From positions 163,459 through 227,458 of the forward strand of contig CAUYUJ010015301.1 of NCBI GenBank assembly GCA_963575745.1: a stretch of 64,000 bases of DNA, given 5' to 3'. The notes under the pieces are model-generated. The model did not search any database. It worked only from the letters and a program-made list of their open reading frames with translations, and was not told the DNA's origin. Source of the stretch: Prorocentrum cordatum (Eukaryota; Sar; Dinophyceae; Prorocentrales; Prorocentraceae). This document shows, piece by piece, positions 52,311 to 61,875 of the stretch; position 1 is the stretch's first letter, and each line of letters starts with the position of its first letter. Made by a program: the position numbers and the translations under genes.

Positions 52311-52430
52311 AGAGAAGGCACGAAGGGAGCTCGCGGACCGGACAAGCGAGGGGGCGACTCAGGGGTCGCCCGAGTGCCCGCGGGCCCTTTGCGTCGCTGA
52401 TGTCCCCGTTCGGGATGGCGGGACCTTTCA

Positions 52431-52542
52431 GAGCCCCGAATCATCAGGGGTAACTCGGGTCAGGGATAACTCGGGTTCGTTTTTCGGGAATCCAAACCCG
52501 AGTTACCCGGGACCCGAGTTACCCCGGATAATTCGGGCGTCC
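52431..52542. mobile_element. 113-bp foldback element (ACTCGGG family), copy 3
   Basis: Full length: GAGCCCCGAATCATCAGGGG ... GGATAATTCGGGCGTCCA. Immediately followed by copy 4 in the same orientation. Confidence 0.9.
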
Positions 52543-52543
52543 A

Positions 52544-52656
52544 GAGCCCCGAATCATCAGGGGTAACTCGGGTCAGGGCTAACTCGGGTTCCTTTTTCGG
52601 GAATCCAAACCCGACTTACCCCGGACCCGAGTTACCCCGGATAACTCGGGCGCCCA
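52544..52656. mobile_element. 113-bp foldback element (ACTCGGG family), copy 4
   Basis: GAGCCCCGAATCATCAGGGG ... GGATAACTCGGGCGCCCA, head to tail with copy 3 at a 113-bp step. The pair differs at only a few positions. Confidence 0.9.
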
Positions 52657-52810
52657 AACCTTGCCGACGTCCGTCTGCCGCTCCGGCGTCTCCCCGGCTG
52701 CGCAGCCCTTTGTGGCGAGGCTTGCTTCTTGCGGCGTCCTGCTGGCCTTGCTGCGATCTTTGCGGGCAGAACTGTTCGGGGTGTCGAGGCCAGCGTTTCG
52801 GAGGTAGCGT

Positions 52811-53000
52811 TAAGTCGGACCTGTTCCCCTACAGGGGGATTTTCGACGAAAAATAAAACATACCCCACAGATAGTCCAAACATAGTCCAAACATTGTCTG
52901 TGGACTATTTTTAAAATATGTCTTGACCCTTTTGGGGCATCTTCGGGGTATGTTTTGTGCTTCGTCGAAAAATCTCCCTGTAGGGGGACACGCCCGACTT
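52811..53000. mobile_element. AGTCGG foldback element with ~53-bp terminal inverted repeats, best copy
   Basis: The left arm AAGTCGGACCTGTTCCCCTA, CAGGGGGATTTTCGACGAAA, ..TAAAACATACCCC is mirrored at the right end (GGGGTATGTTTTGTGCTTCG ... GGGGGACACGCCCGACTT). The loop contains a second inverted pair, CATAGTCC and GGACTAT. 190 bp, non-coding. Related: 30108-30267 and ends at 62640. Confidence 0.9.
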
Positions 53001-53188
53001 CAAGGTAGCGCTCCGATGACGACCAGATCTGGGGCCCCAGAAGGTCAGGCAGCCCTCGGCGTTCCCTGCCCCCACGTCGAGAGGTCTGCCCCGCGCGCGC
53101 CGTTCCGGCACGCTGGGGGCGCGCGTTGGCAGCTCGAGGGTGCGCTTCATGGGGCCGTCGCCGAGGAAGCATACAGTGCCGGTCTTGA

Positions 53189-53352
53189 GACATGCTCCGC
53201 GCGCGGTTCGTGTATGAATCATGCAGGGATTCAGTACCAAAGACAACGAGGAGCTCCTGCATAAATTGACTCATAGATTACGCATGCATTCCAAATCCTC
53301 CATTCAAAAAAAAATCCCATGTATGAAAAACTGCCCTGTAGAAGCAACACGA
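53189..53352. repeat. ~150-bp AT-richer dispersed repeat, copy 2
   Basis: ACATGCTCCGCGCGCGGTTC, CATGCAGGGATT, AACGAGGAGCTC, CATTCCAAATCCTC, CTGCCCTGTAGAAGC. Confidence 0.85.
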
Positions 53353-53490
53353 CAATTCATGTATTATCAAAACATCTATGTATGAAAAACTGCCCTGTAG
53401 AAGCAACACGACCGTTCATGTATTAAACATCCAACATATCAAAACACCTATGTATTAAAACCTGCCCTGCAGAAGCAACACGACCATACG
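53322..53490. repeat. Three ~60-70 bp tandem units
   Basis: TATGTATGAAAAACTGCCCT at 53322 and 53382 and TATGTATTAAAACCTGCCCT at 53449, each followed by GAAGCAACACGACC/A. This is an expansion of the 3' end of the adjoining dispersed repeat. Confidence 0.85.
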
Positions 53491-53689
53491 CCCTCGGCAG
53501 CTCGCGCGGATGTCCCGGGTCGGCTCCGCGGCCCCCTCTCTTCGTCGTGCGCGCGGAGGGGCTCGGCGCCGCCGGGGCGCAGCTCCACGGGCTCGGTTCG
53601 CGGGCCTCCGAGGAGCCGCGCCCGCGGACATCTCGGGGGAGCGTAAGACCCGGGTTTGCCAGGACTCGGGTTCGCCATCGTTTTTTGAC

Positions 53690-53770
53690 GACCGCGCCTC
53701 GGATTTTGACGAGGAGGAGTTTCGTGGGATGTCTGCAGCGGGAGGCCTCGTCAAAATGCAGGCTCGGCCT
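53690..53770. repeat. Short hairpin GCCTCG.ATTTTGACGAGG
   Basis: GCCTCGGATTTTGACGAGGA on the left and GGCCTCGTCAAAATGCAGGC on the right are inverted. The plus frame 53510-53962 crossing it (FFDDRASDFDEEEFRGMSAA) gains its apparent coding look from this hairpin. Confidence 0.65.
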
Positions 53771-54075
53771 CGTCATTTTTTTGGCGACCTCGTCGGGGAT
53801 TTCCGAGTCCCTTGTGCCCAGGTCTTACGTCCCCCTGGACATCGGCCGGGTTGCTGTGATGAGTGCGCGGTCCCGGAGGTCCCGATCATTGCCCAGGGGT
53901 CGGGGGCGGCAAAGAGGGGGGTGATGACTAGGGGGGGGTGGATACCATGGCGGGGGCCATGACATTTCCCCAGATCTCGTGGCGCCTCTTCTTATTTCAT
54001 TGCGTCCCTGGCCCCCCCGCTGGGCCGCACCCAGACATCGGCCGGGTTGCTGTGACGAGTGCGCGGACTGGGATC

Positions 54076-54284
54076 TGGACGCCCGAAATGGGTACCGAAA
54101 GAATGGGTAAAATGCCCAACAGCAGTTCCTGTTCATTCTGAACAGGATTCGCTGTCCGCGCCGCCGCGGCCTGTGCCCATTCGAGACAGGAGGCCGCCCG
54201 CCCAACAGCGGCCGCTGTTGGTTTGGGACAACATTTGCTGTTGGGCATTGTACCCATTTTTTCGGTACCCATTTCGGGCGTCCA
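54076..54284. mobile_element. CCCAACAGCAG foldback element, intact copy with ~50-bp termini
   Basis: TGGACGCCCGAAATGGGTAC, CGAAAGAATGGGTAAAATGC, CCAACAGCAG on the left is mirrored almost exactly at the right end (CTGTTGGGCATTGTACCCAT ... CATTTCGGGCGTCCA). The 209-bp interior is GC-rich (TCCGCGCCGCCGCGGCC). Diverged copies at 21140, 30283 and 44255. Confidence 0.95.
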
Positions 54285-54410
54285 AATCCGAGGAGTCACG
54301 CACCCAGACATCGGCCGGGTTGCTGTGACGAGTGCGCGGACCCGGAGGTCCCGATCACTGCCCAGGGGGCACTTGGAGCCCCGGAGCCATGTTGGATTGG
54401 TCAGGAGGGG

Positions 54411-54560
54411 AATAAAACACACAGACACAATCAATCGTCGATCCCCCCAAAAAATATATAGGAAAATATGGGACGTGGGGGGGAAGACGAAACTCTAAAA
54501 AACATGGAAAAATATGGGGAATAGTTTTATTTGTTTGTGTGTCCCAGGGCCCCTTCAACC
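54411..54560. repeat. Dispersed repeat (AAAATATGGG), copy 2
   Basis: AAACACACAGACACAATCAA, AGGAAAATATGGGACGTGGG, TTTATTTGTTTGTGTGTCCC; see 52150-52310. Confidence 0.75.
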
Positions 54561-54589
54561 CGGGGCCAGGTGACGGGCCTTGGATCGGC

Positions 54590-54800
54590 GCCACCCCGAC
54601 AGTTTTCTAGTACATGTGCGTCGCCCCGCCCAGGGCGATGCGCGCACCGAGAAGTCTTCTACTATATGCGTCGTGGCGGGCGCTTTCAAGTCACAGCGCT
54701 CGGGAAACGATATACTACAAGATGGGTATACTATATGTTTGGGTCGGACGCGCGCCTCCAAGGAGAACATATAGTCCTAGTATGTCTTTGTGCGTCCCAT
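54590..54800. repeat. Dispersed repeat, copy 2 (see 22270-22660)
   Basis: CGCTCGGGAAACGATATACT, ACAAGATGGGTA, GGACGCGCGCCTCCAAGGAG, GTGCGTCCCAT. Confidence 0.6.
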
Positions 54801-55104
54801 TGGAGGCCAACGTCAAGGCAAAACGCCCAGATTGAGCAAAGGCACATCGTCGGTGTCTTGGGTAGGTTGGTGCACTTTTCGTAGAGGGGGGGGCTCTCTG
54901 TCCCGCCCCACGTCTTCTCCCCCTGGTTCATCGGCTACGCCTACGGTGGTGTTCGGCCGGGAAATTCGCGTTGGAGCGGCGGCGGGTCGCGGTGGATCCT
55001 GCTCCTGGTCTCTTGATCAACCATGGGCAACGATAGCCCGTCTGGAGGGAGGCAGGAGGAGGAGAAGGAGGAGGAGGAGGAGGATCATTATCACGGGAGG
55101 AATA

Positions 55105-55225
55105 TTCCGATACCGCCACCTTTCCGCCGTCGCCACGGCTGGATTCGCTTCGATATTTTGGTCAAGACCGCACGCTGGGAGAGGTCTTTGGAGCAGCGGT
55201 ACTAGCACCTCTTTGTGCCCCCGCA
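55105..55225. repeat. Dispersed repeat, copy 2 (see 49645-49765)
   Basis: CGATACCGCCACCTTTCCGC, TTTTGGTCAAGACCGCACGC, TGGGAGAGGTCTTTGGAGCA. Confidence 0.75.
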
Positions 55226-55239
55226 TGCGGAGGAGGGGC

Positions 55240-55625
55240 GTGCAGGAGGTGGCGGAGCCAGAGGAGCAGGAGGAGCCGGAGGGGGACGGAGGAGGAGGGG
55301 AACGGCGGCGAGGCGAGCACGGGAGGGGAAGGATGAGCGGGAGGGCGACGGAGGATGGGGAGGAGGGGGGGGGGTGGGATAGGGTGGAGCAACAGCGGGG
55401 ACGGGAGAAGAGGCAGGAGGGGGCGGGGAGAGGAAGCCCCGCGAGGAGGAGTGGGAGGAGCAGGAGGAGGTCCGTAACCATGCTGGCTCCAGCTGGAAGC
55501 TGTTGCCGCGGGGGTTCGAGCTGAAGTTCCCGCCGCTGTGCGACAAACATCGAGGGGGCGCCCAGCGCAGGTTTTACCCACGCCTGTCGGCGACGTGGTG
55601 TTGGCCAGGTATGGAAGGATTGCTC
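55240..55625. other. GC-rich intergenic DNA, no gene supported
   Basis: GGA-rich to 55470, then mixed composition; opposed frames only. Confidence 0.35.
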
Positions 55626-55637
55626 GTCGCGCCTTCT

Positions 55638-55742
55638 CCCTCTCCTCCTCCTCCTCCCCCTCCTCCTCTTCCTCCTCCTCTTCCTCCTCCTCCTCCTCCT
55701 CCTCCTTCTCCTCCTCCTCCTCCTCCTCCTCCTCCTCCTCCA
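55638..55742. repeat. (CTC)n microsatellite
   Basis: ~105 bp CTC with CTTCCTC interruptions. The plus frame 55503-56102 passes through it as poly-Pro; its flanks (ANVVWWQGCSLGCKEAFDWG) are mildly protein-like but unsupported. Confidence 0.9.
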
Positions 55743-56040
55743 GGAGCGTTGGCATCGCCGGACTCTCGGCGAGGCGCCGCCAATGTGGTCTGGTGGCAAG
55801 GATGTTCTCTCGGGTGCAAAGAAGCCTTTGACTGGGGATGCGTCGAGCGTCACAGGGAGGGCAAGCAGGGCGTCTCGGACCCGATGCGCATGCGGATGTG
55901 CAGCGCGCCGCCCGAGAGCGTCAGAGCAGCCAGGAAAGGCGCATGGTTACCGCCTTCAGCTGCAAGCGACAGGGAAATATGGCAGCCCGCACGAGTCCAC
56001 GCCCAGGACCATCTTCCATCGGATGCCGGGCTGCTAAATC

Positions 56041-56173
56041 CGTGGCTGCTAAAATCGACCTCCGGGAAGTTGTCTCCGTCCTTCCGGGAAGAAGGCCGTT
56101 GACTGTGTCCCGTGCCGCGCCTCATTCTGGGAAGTTGAGTTTTCCTTCCAGGAGGGCCGTTTTAGCAGCCACG
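56041..56173. mobile_element. Foldback element CGTGGCTGCTAAAA
   Basis: The 14-bp perfect termini CGTGGCTGCTAAAA / TTTTAGCAGCCACG extend imperfectly inward (CCTCCGGGAAG / CTTCCAGGAGG). 133 bp. Followed directly by TTTTAGCAGCC again. Confidence 0.85.
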
Positions 56174-56324
56174 GTTTTAGCAGCCCTCGCCCAGCTTCCG
56201 ATTCCAGATGCTCGGGGGTCTCAAGTCCACGCTGGTCTCGAATCCGCCATAGGCACCGGCGGCCCGGGCAGGAGCAGCCGGCGCTGAGGGTGGTCTGACC
56301 AAGGAGATTACAGTGCCGTTTTTA

Positions 56325-56477
56325 ATACATGTTCCGCGTGCGGGTCATGTATTAAAATGCAGGGATTTGGTATTAAAATCAACGATGAGTTCACGCATAC
56401 ATTCATTCATAACTTAATCATGTATTCGAAATCCTATATTTTTTATATAAAAAACACTTGTTTCAAACGTTGTCCTG
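56325..56477. repeat. ~150-bp AT-richer dispersed repeat, copy 3
   Basis: ACATGTTCCGCGTGCGGGTC, AAATGCAGGGATTTG, CAACGATGAGTTCACGCATA, ATTCGAAATCCTAT, TTGTCCTGTA. It lies immediately 5' of the decayed coding region. Confidence 0.85.
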
Positions 56478-56480
56478 TAC

Positions 56481-57340
56481 TTGCAGAGAGCGGAATGGTT
56501 GCATTTTGTTGAAGATAAGCTCATGGCGGAAGTTCAGGTGGAGACTCTAGAAGAGCAGCCGCAGGAGTCAGCGCCAGAAAGTTCAAGGAAAAGCATGCTC
56601 GTTCATGGGCTCCTGATGTCGTTCGAGAGAACCAAGAATCTGGACTGGACCCTGGGCGTTTTCTTGGAGCTTCCTCTTTTCGTGTGGCTTCAGTGCATCT
56701 GGACCTGGACTGCTGTTTCAGAAACGTGTGGGTGAAGGCCAGTTTCTTAGCTTGAAACCTTCTGAACTCTAAGTAACGGTGTACACGTTCGCCAGCTCTC
56801 ACTATCAAATAGGCCCAGGCGGGACAAGGAGACTATCGCCAAACTACTGGAGCTTCTGGAGAAGGTGTCTACGGAAGTCGAGGAGGCTAATGCCACCTCT
56901 CGATAATAAGCTTGACCATGTGAAGTTCGCTCTGGAGGAACCCAAGAGGCAGTTCGGCCAGTTTGAGCAGGAGGCGAATGACTCGTTCGCCAGATGCTTC
57001 GGACTAGATGGCGAAAAGGCTTGCGCTCAAGATGGAGGAGCAGCTCTCCGCGTCGACCAGCGAGTCGTCCAGGAACTGGGTCAAGCAGCAGAAGGGTTAC
57101 GAGATCAGGTCCGCTCACTTGGAGACGATCCTTTCTTTATTCGAGGCCCGAGCAGTGGCACCTGGGCCAACAAATGCTCTCCCGCAAAGGGGATGGTCAA
57201 GCGGTTCCTGTGAATGATGGCGGTGCTGATGACATGGGCTTTGACGAAGGCGACTGTATTTCCAACTTGGCAGGAGCAGCCAAAACAGTGGCAGAGGTCA
57301 AGTCAACAACCAGCAAGGAAAAAGCCAGCTGAAGGAGCAG
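56481..57340 (+). pseudogene. Decayed coding region, coiled-coil-like, frameshifted
   Basis: The plus strand has protein-like composition unlike the GC-rich surroundings, but no frame is open throughout. Pieces: 56481-56735 (KLMAEVQVETLEEQPQESA, FERTKNLDWTLGVFLELPLF); about 56815-56905 in another frame (RDKETIAKLLELLEKVSTEV, then EEANATSR and stop); 56779-57213 (LDHVKFALEEPKRQFGQFEQ); 57008-57217 (KRLALKMEEQLSASTSESSR); and about 57215-57330 (DDMGFDEGDCISNLAGAAKT). The Lys/Glu/Leu heptad-like content suggests a coiled-coil protein or retroelement gag-like product. At least three frameshifts are needed. Family not identified; introns could explain some jumps. Confidence 0.45.
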
Positions 57341-57660
57341 ACGAGTAACTGCGCAAGGCAAAACGAGGCACTAGGAGCAGCTCGCAGCCCTGGGAAAGAA
57401 GGAGTACGCCTGGTGCATGGGGGAAGTGGAGTACGTAGTTGAGATGTTCCAGGGTCTTGGCATGTACGGGCCCTCGATGGCGGCGGGATCGAGGTTGCAG
57501 GGTCCGGACAAGTTGGGTGGCCCAATTGTTTTGTTGATGTTTTGCGGACCCCGCTTGGGCTGAAATCTGGGACCGTCCCCGTTTTGGCCTACGCCTGGAC
57601 TGGCCAGAAAAAGCCCCTTCGTTCCTTATCACGCGTTCCCTGTGGTAGCACGATGACTGC
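57341..57660. other. Continuation of decayed region, no frame
   Basis: Mixed composition, with short peptides only (for example GVRLVHGGSGV). Nothing else seen. Confidence 0.3.
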
Positions 57661-57664
57661 AGGA

Positions 57665-57871
57665 GTAAGATGAGGAGGGGGAAGGGGATGGCGAGCAAGT
57701 GGAGGAGGAGGAGGGGAAGAGGAGGAGGAGGAGGAGGGGAAGAGTTTGAAGATGGGAGGAGGAGGAGGAGGAGGAGGAGGAGGAGGAGGAGGAGGAGGAG
57801 GAGCGGCAGGAGGAGGACGAGCACGACGAGGGGAGGAGGAGGAGGAGGAGGAGGAGGAGGAGGAGGAGGAG

Positions 57872-57914
<43 letters not shown>

Positions 57915-57930
57915 GCGAGCAATTGGAGGA
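57665..57930. repeat. (GGA)n and (GAC)n microsatellite cluster
   Basis: GGAGGA to 57870, then GACGAG (57872-57915). Frames are Glu, Gly, Arg, Ser or Pro repeats. Confidence 0.95.
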
Positions 57931-58032
57931 GGAGCAGCGCAGCAGGCACCAGGCAGCAGGCAGCAGGTTGGCCGTCGCGCCGCTGGGAAGCCAGGCGCGC
58001 CTGCGCGCGCGATGATGCTGGCACGACCCCAG

Positions 58033-58165
58033 CTCGGCATCGCTCGGACGTGTGCATTTTTCCTCGGCGAGGACCATCGAGGAGCATCCTTGATCATTTG
58101 GCGAAAAAACGACGCACGAAACCGACAAAAAAACACGAAGATTGGACGTCCGAGTGATGGCGAGC
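58033..58165. mobile_element. 130-bp MITE (CATCGCTCGGACGT family), copy C
   Basis: CTCGGCATCGCTCGGACGTG and GGACGTCCGAGTGATGGCGAG termini. The interior shares CTCGGCGAGGACCATCGAGG, AGCATCCTTGATCATTTGGC and ACGAAACCGAC with copies A and B. Confidence 0.9.
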
Positions 58166-58184
58166 CAGGGATCACTCACCTCTT

Positions 58185-58240
58185 CCTCGTTCGATCGACT
58201 GATCGAGGATCGGGGATCGATCGATCGATCGACCCTCGAT
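58185..58240. repeat. GATCGATCGA-rich patch
   Basis: TCGATCGACTGATCGAGG..GATCGATCGATCGATCGACC. Confidence 0.7.
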
Positions 58241-58434
58241 TCTCGAAGGATGGGGGGAGGAGACAGAACATGACGAAGCAGCCGCCACAGTTTCCCGTGG
58301 CCTTGTCGAACAAGTGGAAGTTCACCTAACCGTTTCCGTCCCCTTCCTCGTTAAGAAAGAGACGCCGGGTCCGACGCGACGACAAGGACGACGACTAATA
58401 ATGACGAAGACAGTGCCAGCGGCGGCGACGACGG

Positions 58435-58695
58435 CCGAGGACGACGACGACGACGACGCCGACGACGACGACGACGACGACGACGACCACGACGACGGAC
58501 GACAACGGACGACGAGTGACGACAACGGACGAAGTTGACGACTGGCGACGATGGGCGATGCCTGGCGATGGCGACATCGACGGATGACGACGACGGCCGA
58601 CGGCGGCGCGTCGGCGGTGACGACGGCGGCGGCGGCGGCGGCGACGACGGGTGACGGCGGCGGCGTTGACGGCGGCGGCGGCGACGACGACGGAT
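58435..58695. repeat. (GAC)n/(GGC)n-rich tract
   Basis: GACGAC to 58520, then GGCGGCGGCG and GACGACGG variants. Open in all frames, no gene. Confidence 0.9.
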
Positions 58696-58884
58696 GACGG
58701 TCACGGCGGCGGCGGGGGGCACGCGCGCGCCAGCCACGCGCCGCCAGAGGCAGTCCCTGGCCTTTCGGAGGCCTCGCGGCGCCGCCGCGCGGCGCAGCGC
58801 GGCGCAGCCTGCGCGCGTGGGGTCGTCGTCTTTTTTCGCCGCCGTCGCCCGTGCCGTTTCCGTCGCCGTCGTCGCTCTCCCAAA

Positions 58885-59068
58885 AGTGGCCCTTCGCCGA
58901 GTTTATGAGTGGCCGTGGCCCTTTTTTCCCAAGAGGGACCTTTGTCGCGGGCGGCCAGGGGTTCCCCAGCACTGGCCCGCGCGCTTGGATTTGGCCCCTG
59001 CGGATCCCCGAAGCCGCGCACCACAGGTTAATCTTGCCTAATTCGGCTCACTCTTTGCGTGTAGGCGA
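58885..59068. repeat. Dispersed repeat, copy 2 (see 33885-34025)
   Basis: GTGGCCCTTCGCCGAG, CCCCAGCACTGGCCCGCGCG, CTTGGATTTGGCCCC, AAGCCGCGCACCACAGG, TTTGCGTGTAG. Confidence 0.75.
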
Positions 59069-59303
59069 CGTCCTCGTTGTCGGGGCCGCCGCCGCCAGAC
59101 ATTGGGACCCCCCAGGCAGTGCTCACGGCACGGTGGCGAATCCTCCTGCTTCCCATTCTCCCTACTTCGCAGCGCCAGTCCCCTGATCTCCGAGTCGGTC
59201 TCGTGCTGGGGCTTGCCCCAGGAGGCCCGCTCGCAGGTTGTAGGGGCATCGCGCCGTGGCATCGCTGGCGCGCGCGGAGTGTGCCGCCACGCGGATCGAG
59301 AGC

Positions 59304-59322
59304 TTATGCTGAGCATAAGCCG
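59304..59322. repeat. 19-bp palindrome GCTTATGCTGAGCATAAGC
   Basis: Perfect arms of 9 around one base. A second hairpin, CCAAGGCGAG..CTCGCCTTGG, lies at about 59380-59414. Confidence 0.9.
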
Positions 59323-59329
59323 CGCTCAC

Positions 59330-59790
59330 CTGAGTAGGGATCCCTCTCGCACAGGTAGTCCATCCTTCCATCCACTTCTCCAAGGCGAGGATTTATCCAT
59401 AACTCTCGCCTTGGGTGTCGACGTTCGGGGACCTCGGCAGGCGGTGGGCGTAGATATAGATTCGCGGCCTGCGTGGGCCAAACATGTCCAATATCTACCG
59501 CCTCGCAGCTCTTCACGGGCGGTGGCTGGGGAGACATCCCCGCCTCGCAGCTCCTCCCCCATCTCCCCAAGGCAGGAAAGGCCATCCCGACCCCCATAAC
59601 CGACGTTTGCGGAGCAGTCTTGCGGGTTTGCGGAACAGTCCGAGTCCTCCCTCCGGCGTTTCTGGCACCGGATTTCGCTTGTATGGTTGCTCATCATGGG
59701 GGTGGTCTCGTCTGCCATCCATACACCCCCAAAATTAGGATGATCATTTGTCGAGTCCCGCTGAATCGGGCTCAATCATGGGCCTAATCC
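59330..59790. other. Intergenic, no gene supported
   Basis: Minus frame 59326-59775 and plus frame 59473-59787 are both open; neither has a recognisable domain. Confidence 0.3.
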
Positions 59791-59945
59791 GGTTCCCTGA
59801 CCTTCCAGGAGGGCTAAAAAATAGCACGCGACTTAAAAACCTATCCCAGAGCTATTCTACGTCTTGGTTTCAGGCTGTTTCGCTCAGTTTTCTAGGTTTC
59901 CAGGCCTCCCGTGCTGAAAAAATAGCTCTCTGGAAGGTCAGGGTT
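59791..59945. mobile_element. Foldback element GGTTCCCTGACCTTCCAG
   Basis: Left GGTTCCCTGACCTTCCAG and right CTGGAAGGTCAGGGTT are inverted, with GAGGGCTA and TAGCTCTC continuing inward. The interior holds CTAAAAAATAGCACGC and GTGCTGAAAAAATAGC. 155 bp, non-coding. Confidence 0.85.
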
Positions 59946-60178
59946 GGGCCTCGCCTAGTGGCCCCTTGGCACATTTGAGTGTACACGATCGTGCTTATAA
60001 GGAGGCCTCCCAGGAGCTGCTTCCGAGCCACACCTCCGCACCCTCCAGCGCCGTCTCGGCCAGGGCACGCTCCACGATGCCCGGCCGTGAGCGGTAGCGA
60101 CGGCCGGCCGCCGCGCCCGGCGCGCTGCGGTGCAGCACCCCGCCGTGGCCGCAATGAAGCCCCCGGTGGTCACCACCC

Positions 60179-60327
60179 ACCAAACCACCCCAACCCAACC
60201 CGAAGGCCCCAATTTATCCTTGATTTCCAGTGGGGGGGGGTCGTGGAACATCGAGAAAACACATATGGAACCCGTACCCCCCCCAACCCGAAATTCGGGT
60301 CTTCGGGTTGGGTTGGGGTGGTCTGGT
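60179..60327. mobile_element. Foldback element with 27-bp termini ACCAAACCACCCCAACC
   Basis: The left ACCAAACCACCCCAACCCAA and its CCCGAAG continuation are mirrored at the right end with one mismatch in 27. The interior contains G8-9 and C9 runs. 149 bp. Confidence 0.9.
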
Positions 60328-60429
60328 AGGTAGTCAGGTGGCCCGGCCAGGCCTGGCGCCCTGCGCGCTGCCTCTGCTGGCCATGGCGTTCGCGGCGCGG
60401 CCGTGCGCGGGGTCGCGGGTGCTGCGGCG

Positions 60430-60690
60430 CAGGCAGCCCAGCATCGAGAATGAGAGAGTCCCTATACCCCTCACAGCACGATGCAGACGTGGCCTTAACT
60501 TGGGTGCCCGTCTGCGCATGAGGGATAGGAGGTCTACGCGGATTGGCTTCATACAGCTGCAGAAAGGACCCCTGTATCCCTCATGTTTCTGGGCCTCCCA
60601 ACCTAGGTCCCCTCCCAGAGGGTCAGGGGTCCTTTTAGTGCTGATCAGTCCAGACCTCCCAAGAGAGCGTGTTATTTTCCCAAGCATCCT
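60430..60690. other. Intergenic, partial dispersed repeat
   Basis: GGTCCCCTCCCAGAGGGTCAGGGGTCC..TTAGTGCTGATC resembles GGTCCCCTCCCAACGGATTAGGGGTAC..CTGTTGCTGATC at 33793-33830. No gene. Confidence 0.5.
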
Positions 60691-60879
60691 GTGGTGTTAG
60701 GTCCTCGTTTTGAAGAGAGAACGCCCCGCGTTTCCTCCTCTTTTTCCTCCTGCTCCTCCTCCTCCTCCTTCTCCTCCTCCATCGCCCGGCTGTCCGAGTC
60801 GCTAATTTCGTTCCCCTCTCCTACGTGCGTTTCTCCTTCTCCTCCCTCCTCCCCACCCGCTGCCCCCCCTCTCACATCC

Positions 60880-60897
60880 TCCTCATCCTCATCCTCG

Positions 60898-60955
<58 letters not shown>

Positions 60956-61450
60956 ACTCATGATTGTCGTCGTCGTCATCATCACCATCATCATCAGCAG
61001 CATCATCCTCACCATCGCATTCACCTTCACCATCGTAATCATCGTCATCGTCGTCGGCATCATCATCACCACCATCACCATCATAGTCATCATCAGCAGC
61101 AGCATCATTATCATACTCATCCACAGTATCATAACAGTTAACAGTATCTTTACCAATGGCATCACCAGTATCATCATCGTCGTCACCACCATCATCGTCG
61201 GCAGCATCATCATCTTCATTATGATAAGCATCACCATTATCATTCTCAATACCAATAGCATTACCAGTATCGTTATCACCATCATGATCAGCATCAGCAT
61301 CATCATACTCATTAGTGCCGTCTTCGCCACGATCATCATACTATCATCATCGTCGTCGTCGTCATCTTCATCGTCAACGTCATCGCCATTATAATCATCA
61401 TCATGACTGTCGCCATCACCATCATCGTCATCATCATCGCCGTCATCATC
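60880..61450. repeat. (CAT)n microsatellite and long degenerate CAT/ATC tract
   Basis: Pure CAT at 60898-60952, then ~480 bp of interrupted ATC, CATCAT and GTCATC. The Ile-, Met-, Asp- and His-rich ORFs (for example 60825-61394, 60872-61708) are artefacts. Confidence 0.95.
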
Positions 61451-61464
61451 ACCGTCATCGCCAT

Positions 61465-61640
61465 GAGATTCGGCACTCCCCTCACGTTTCGTGGCCCCAC
61501 AGGGAGCTCCACCGAAGGCCCCGGTGGCGCAGCCCGCATGTCGGCCGGCCCCACCCTGCTTCGGCACACCCCTCGCACGTTTCGTGGCCCCGCCGAAGGT
61601 CCGAGCGGCGCCGCCCGCAAGTGGGACCCCGTAGCGTCCC
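61465..61640 (-). repeat. Two inverted copies of the 90-bp repeat
   Basis: The minus strand reads GGGGCCACGAAACGTG, GGGGTGTGCCGAAGC and CGGCCGACATGCG, the vocabulary of the 40.2-41.3 kb array. Period about 95 bp. Confidence 0.75.
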
Positions 61641-61734
61641 TTATCGCACGGGAATGAAAAGACGCTCTCGAATTTGGGCCTTTCATGAGCAGAACACGGG
61701 CGCCTCATATACGCTCGTACTTCCGTCTTCAGGG

Positions 61735-61875
61735 TCCACTAGGGTCGATTTGCGTCTGGTTCTCGACGGGATAGCGCCGAGTTGGCGTCGAATAGCTCAC
61801 CGCCCGCGAGTTGGCGTCTAGCGTCGATTGGCGCTGGCCCGCAAGAGCCCACAAGATGGCATGGGAGGCTGTCCG
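61735..61875. repeat. Dispersed repeat, copy 2 (see 23470-23640)
   Basis: CACTAGGGTCGATTTGCGTC, GAGTTGGCGTCTAGCGTCGA, then CCCGCAAGAGCCCACAAGAT and GGCATGGGAGGCT. The minisatellite is contracted here. Confidence 0.75.

Noticed and set aside
53510-53962. 150-codon plus ORF
   Set aside because: The protein-like core coincides with an inverted repeat, and the rest is GC-rich with opposed open frames.
60825-61708. Ile-rich, Met-rich and Asp-rich ORFs
   Set aside because: Translations of a (CAT)n-derived tract in different frames.
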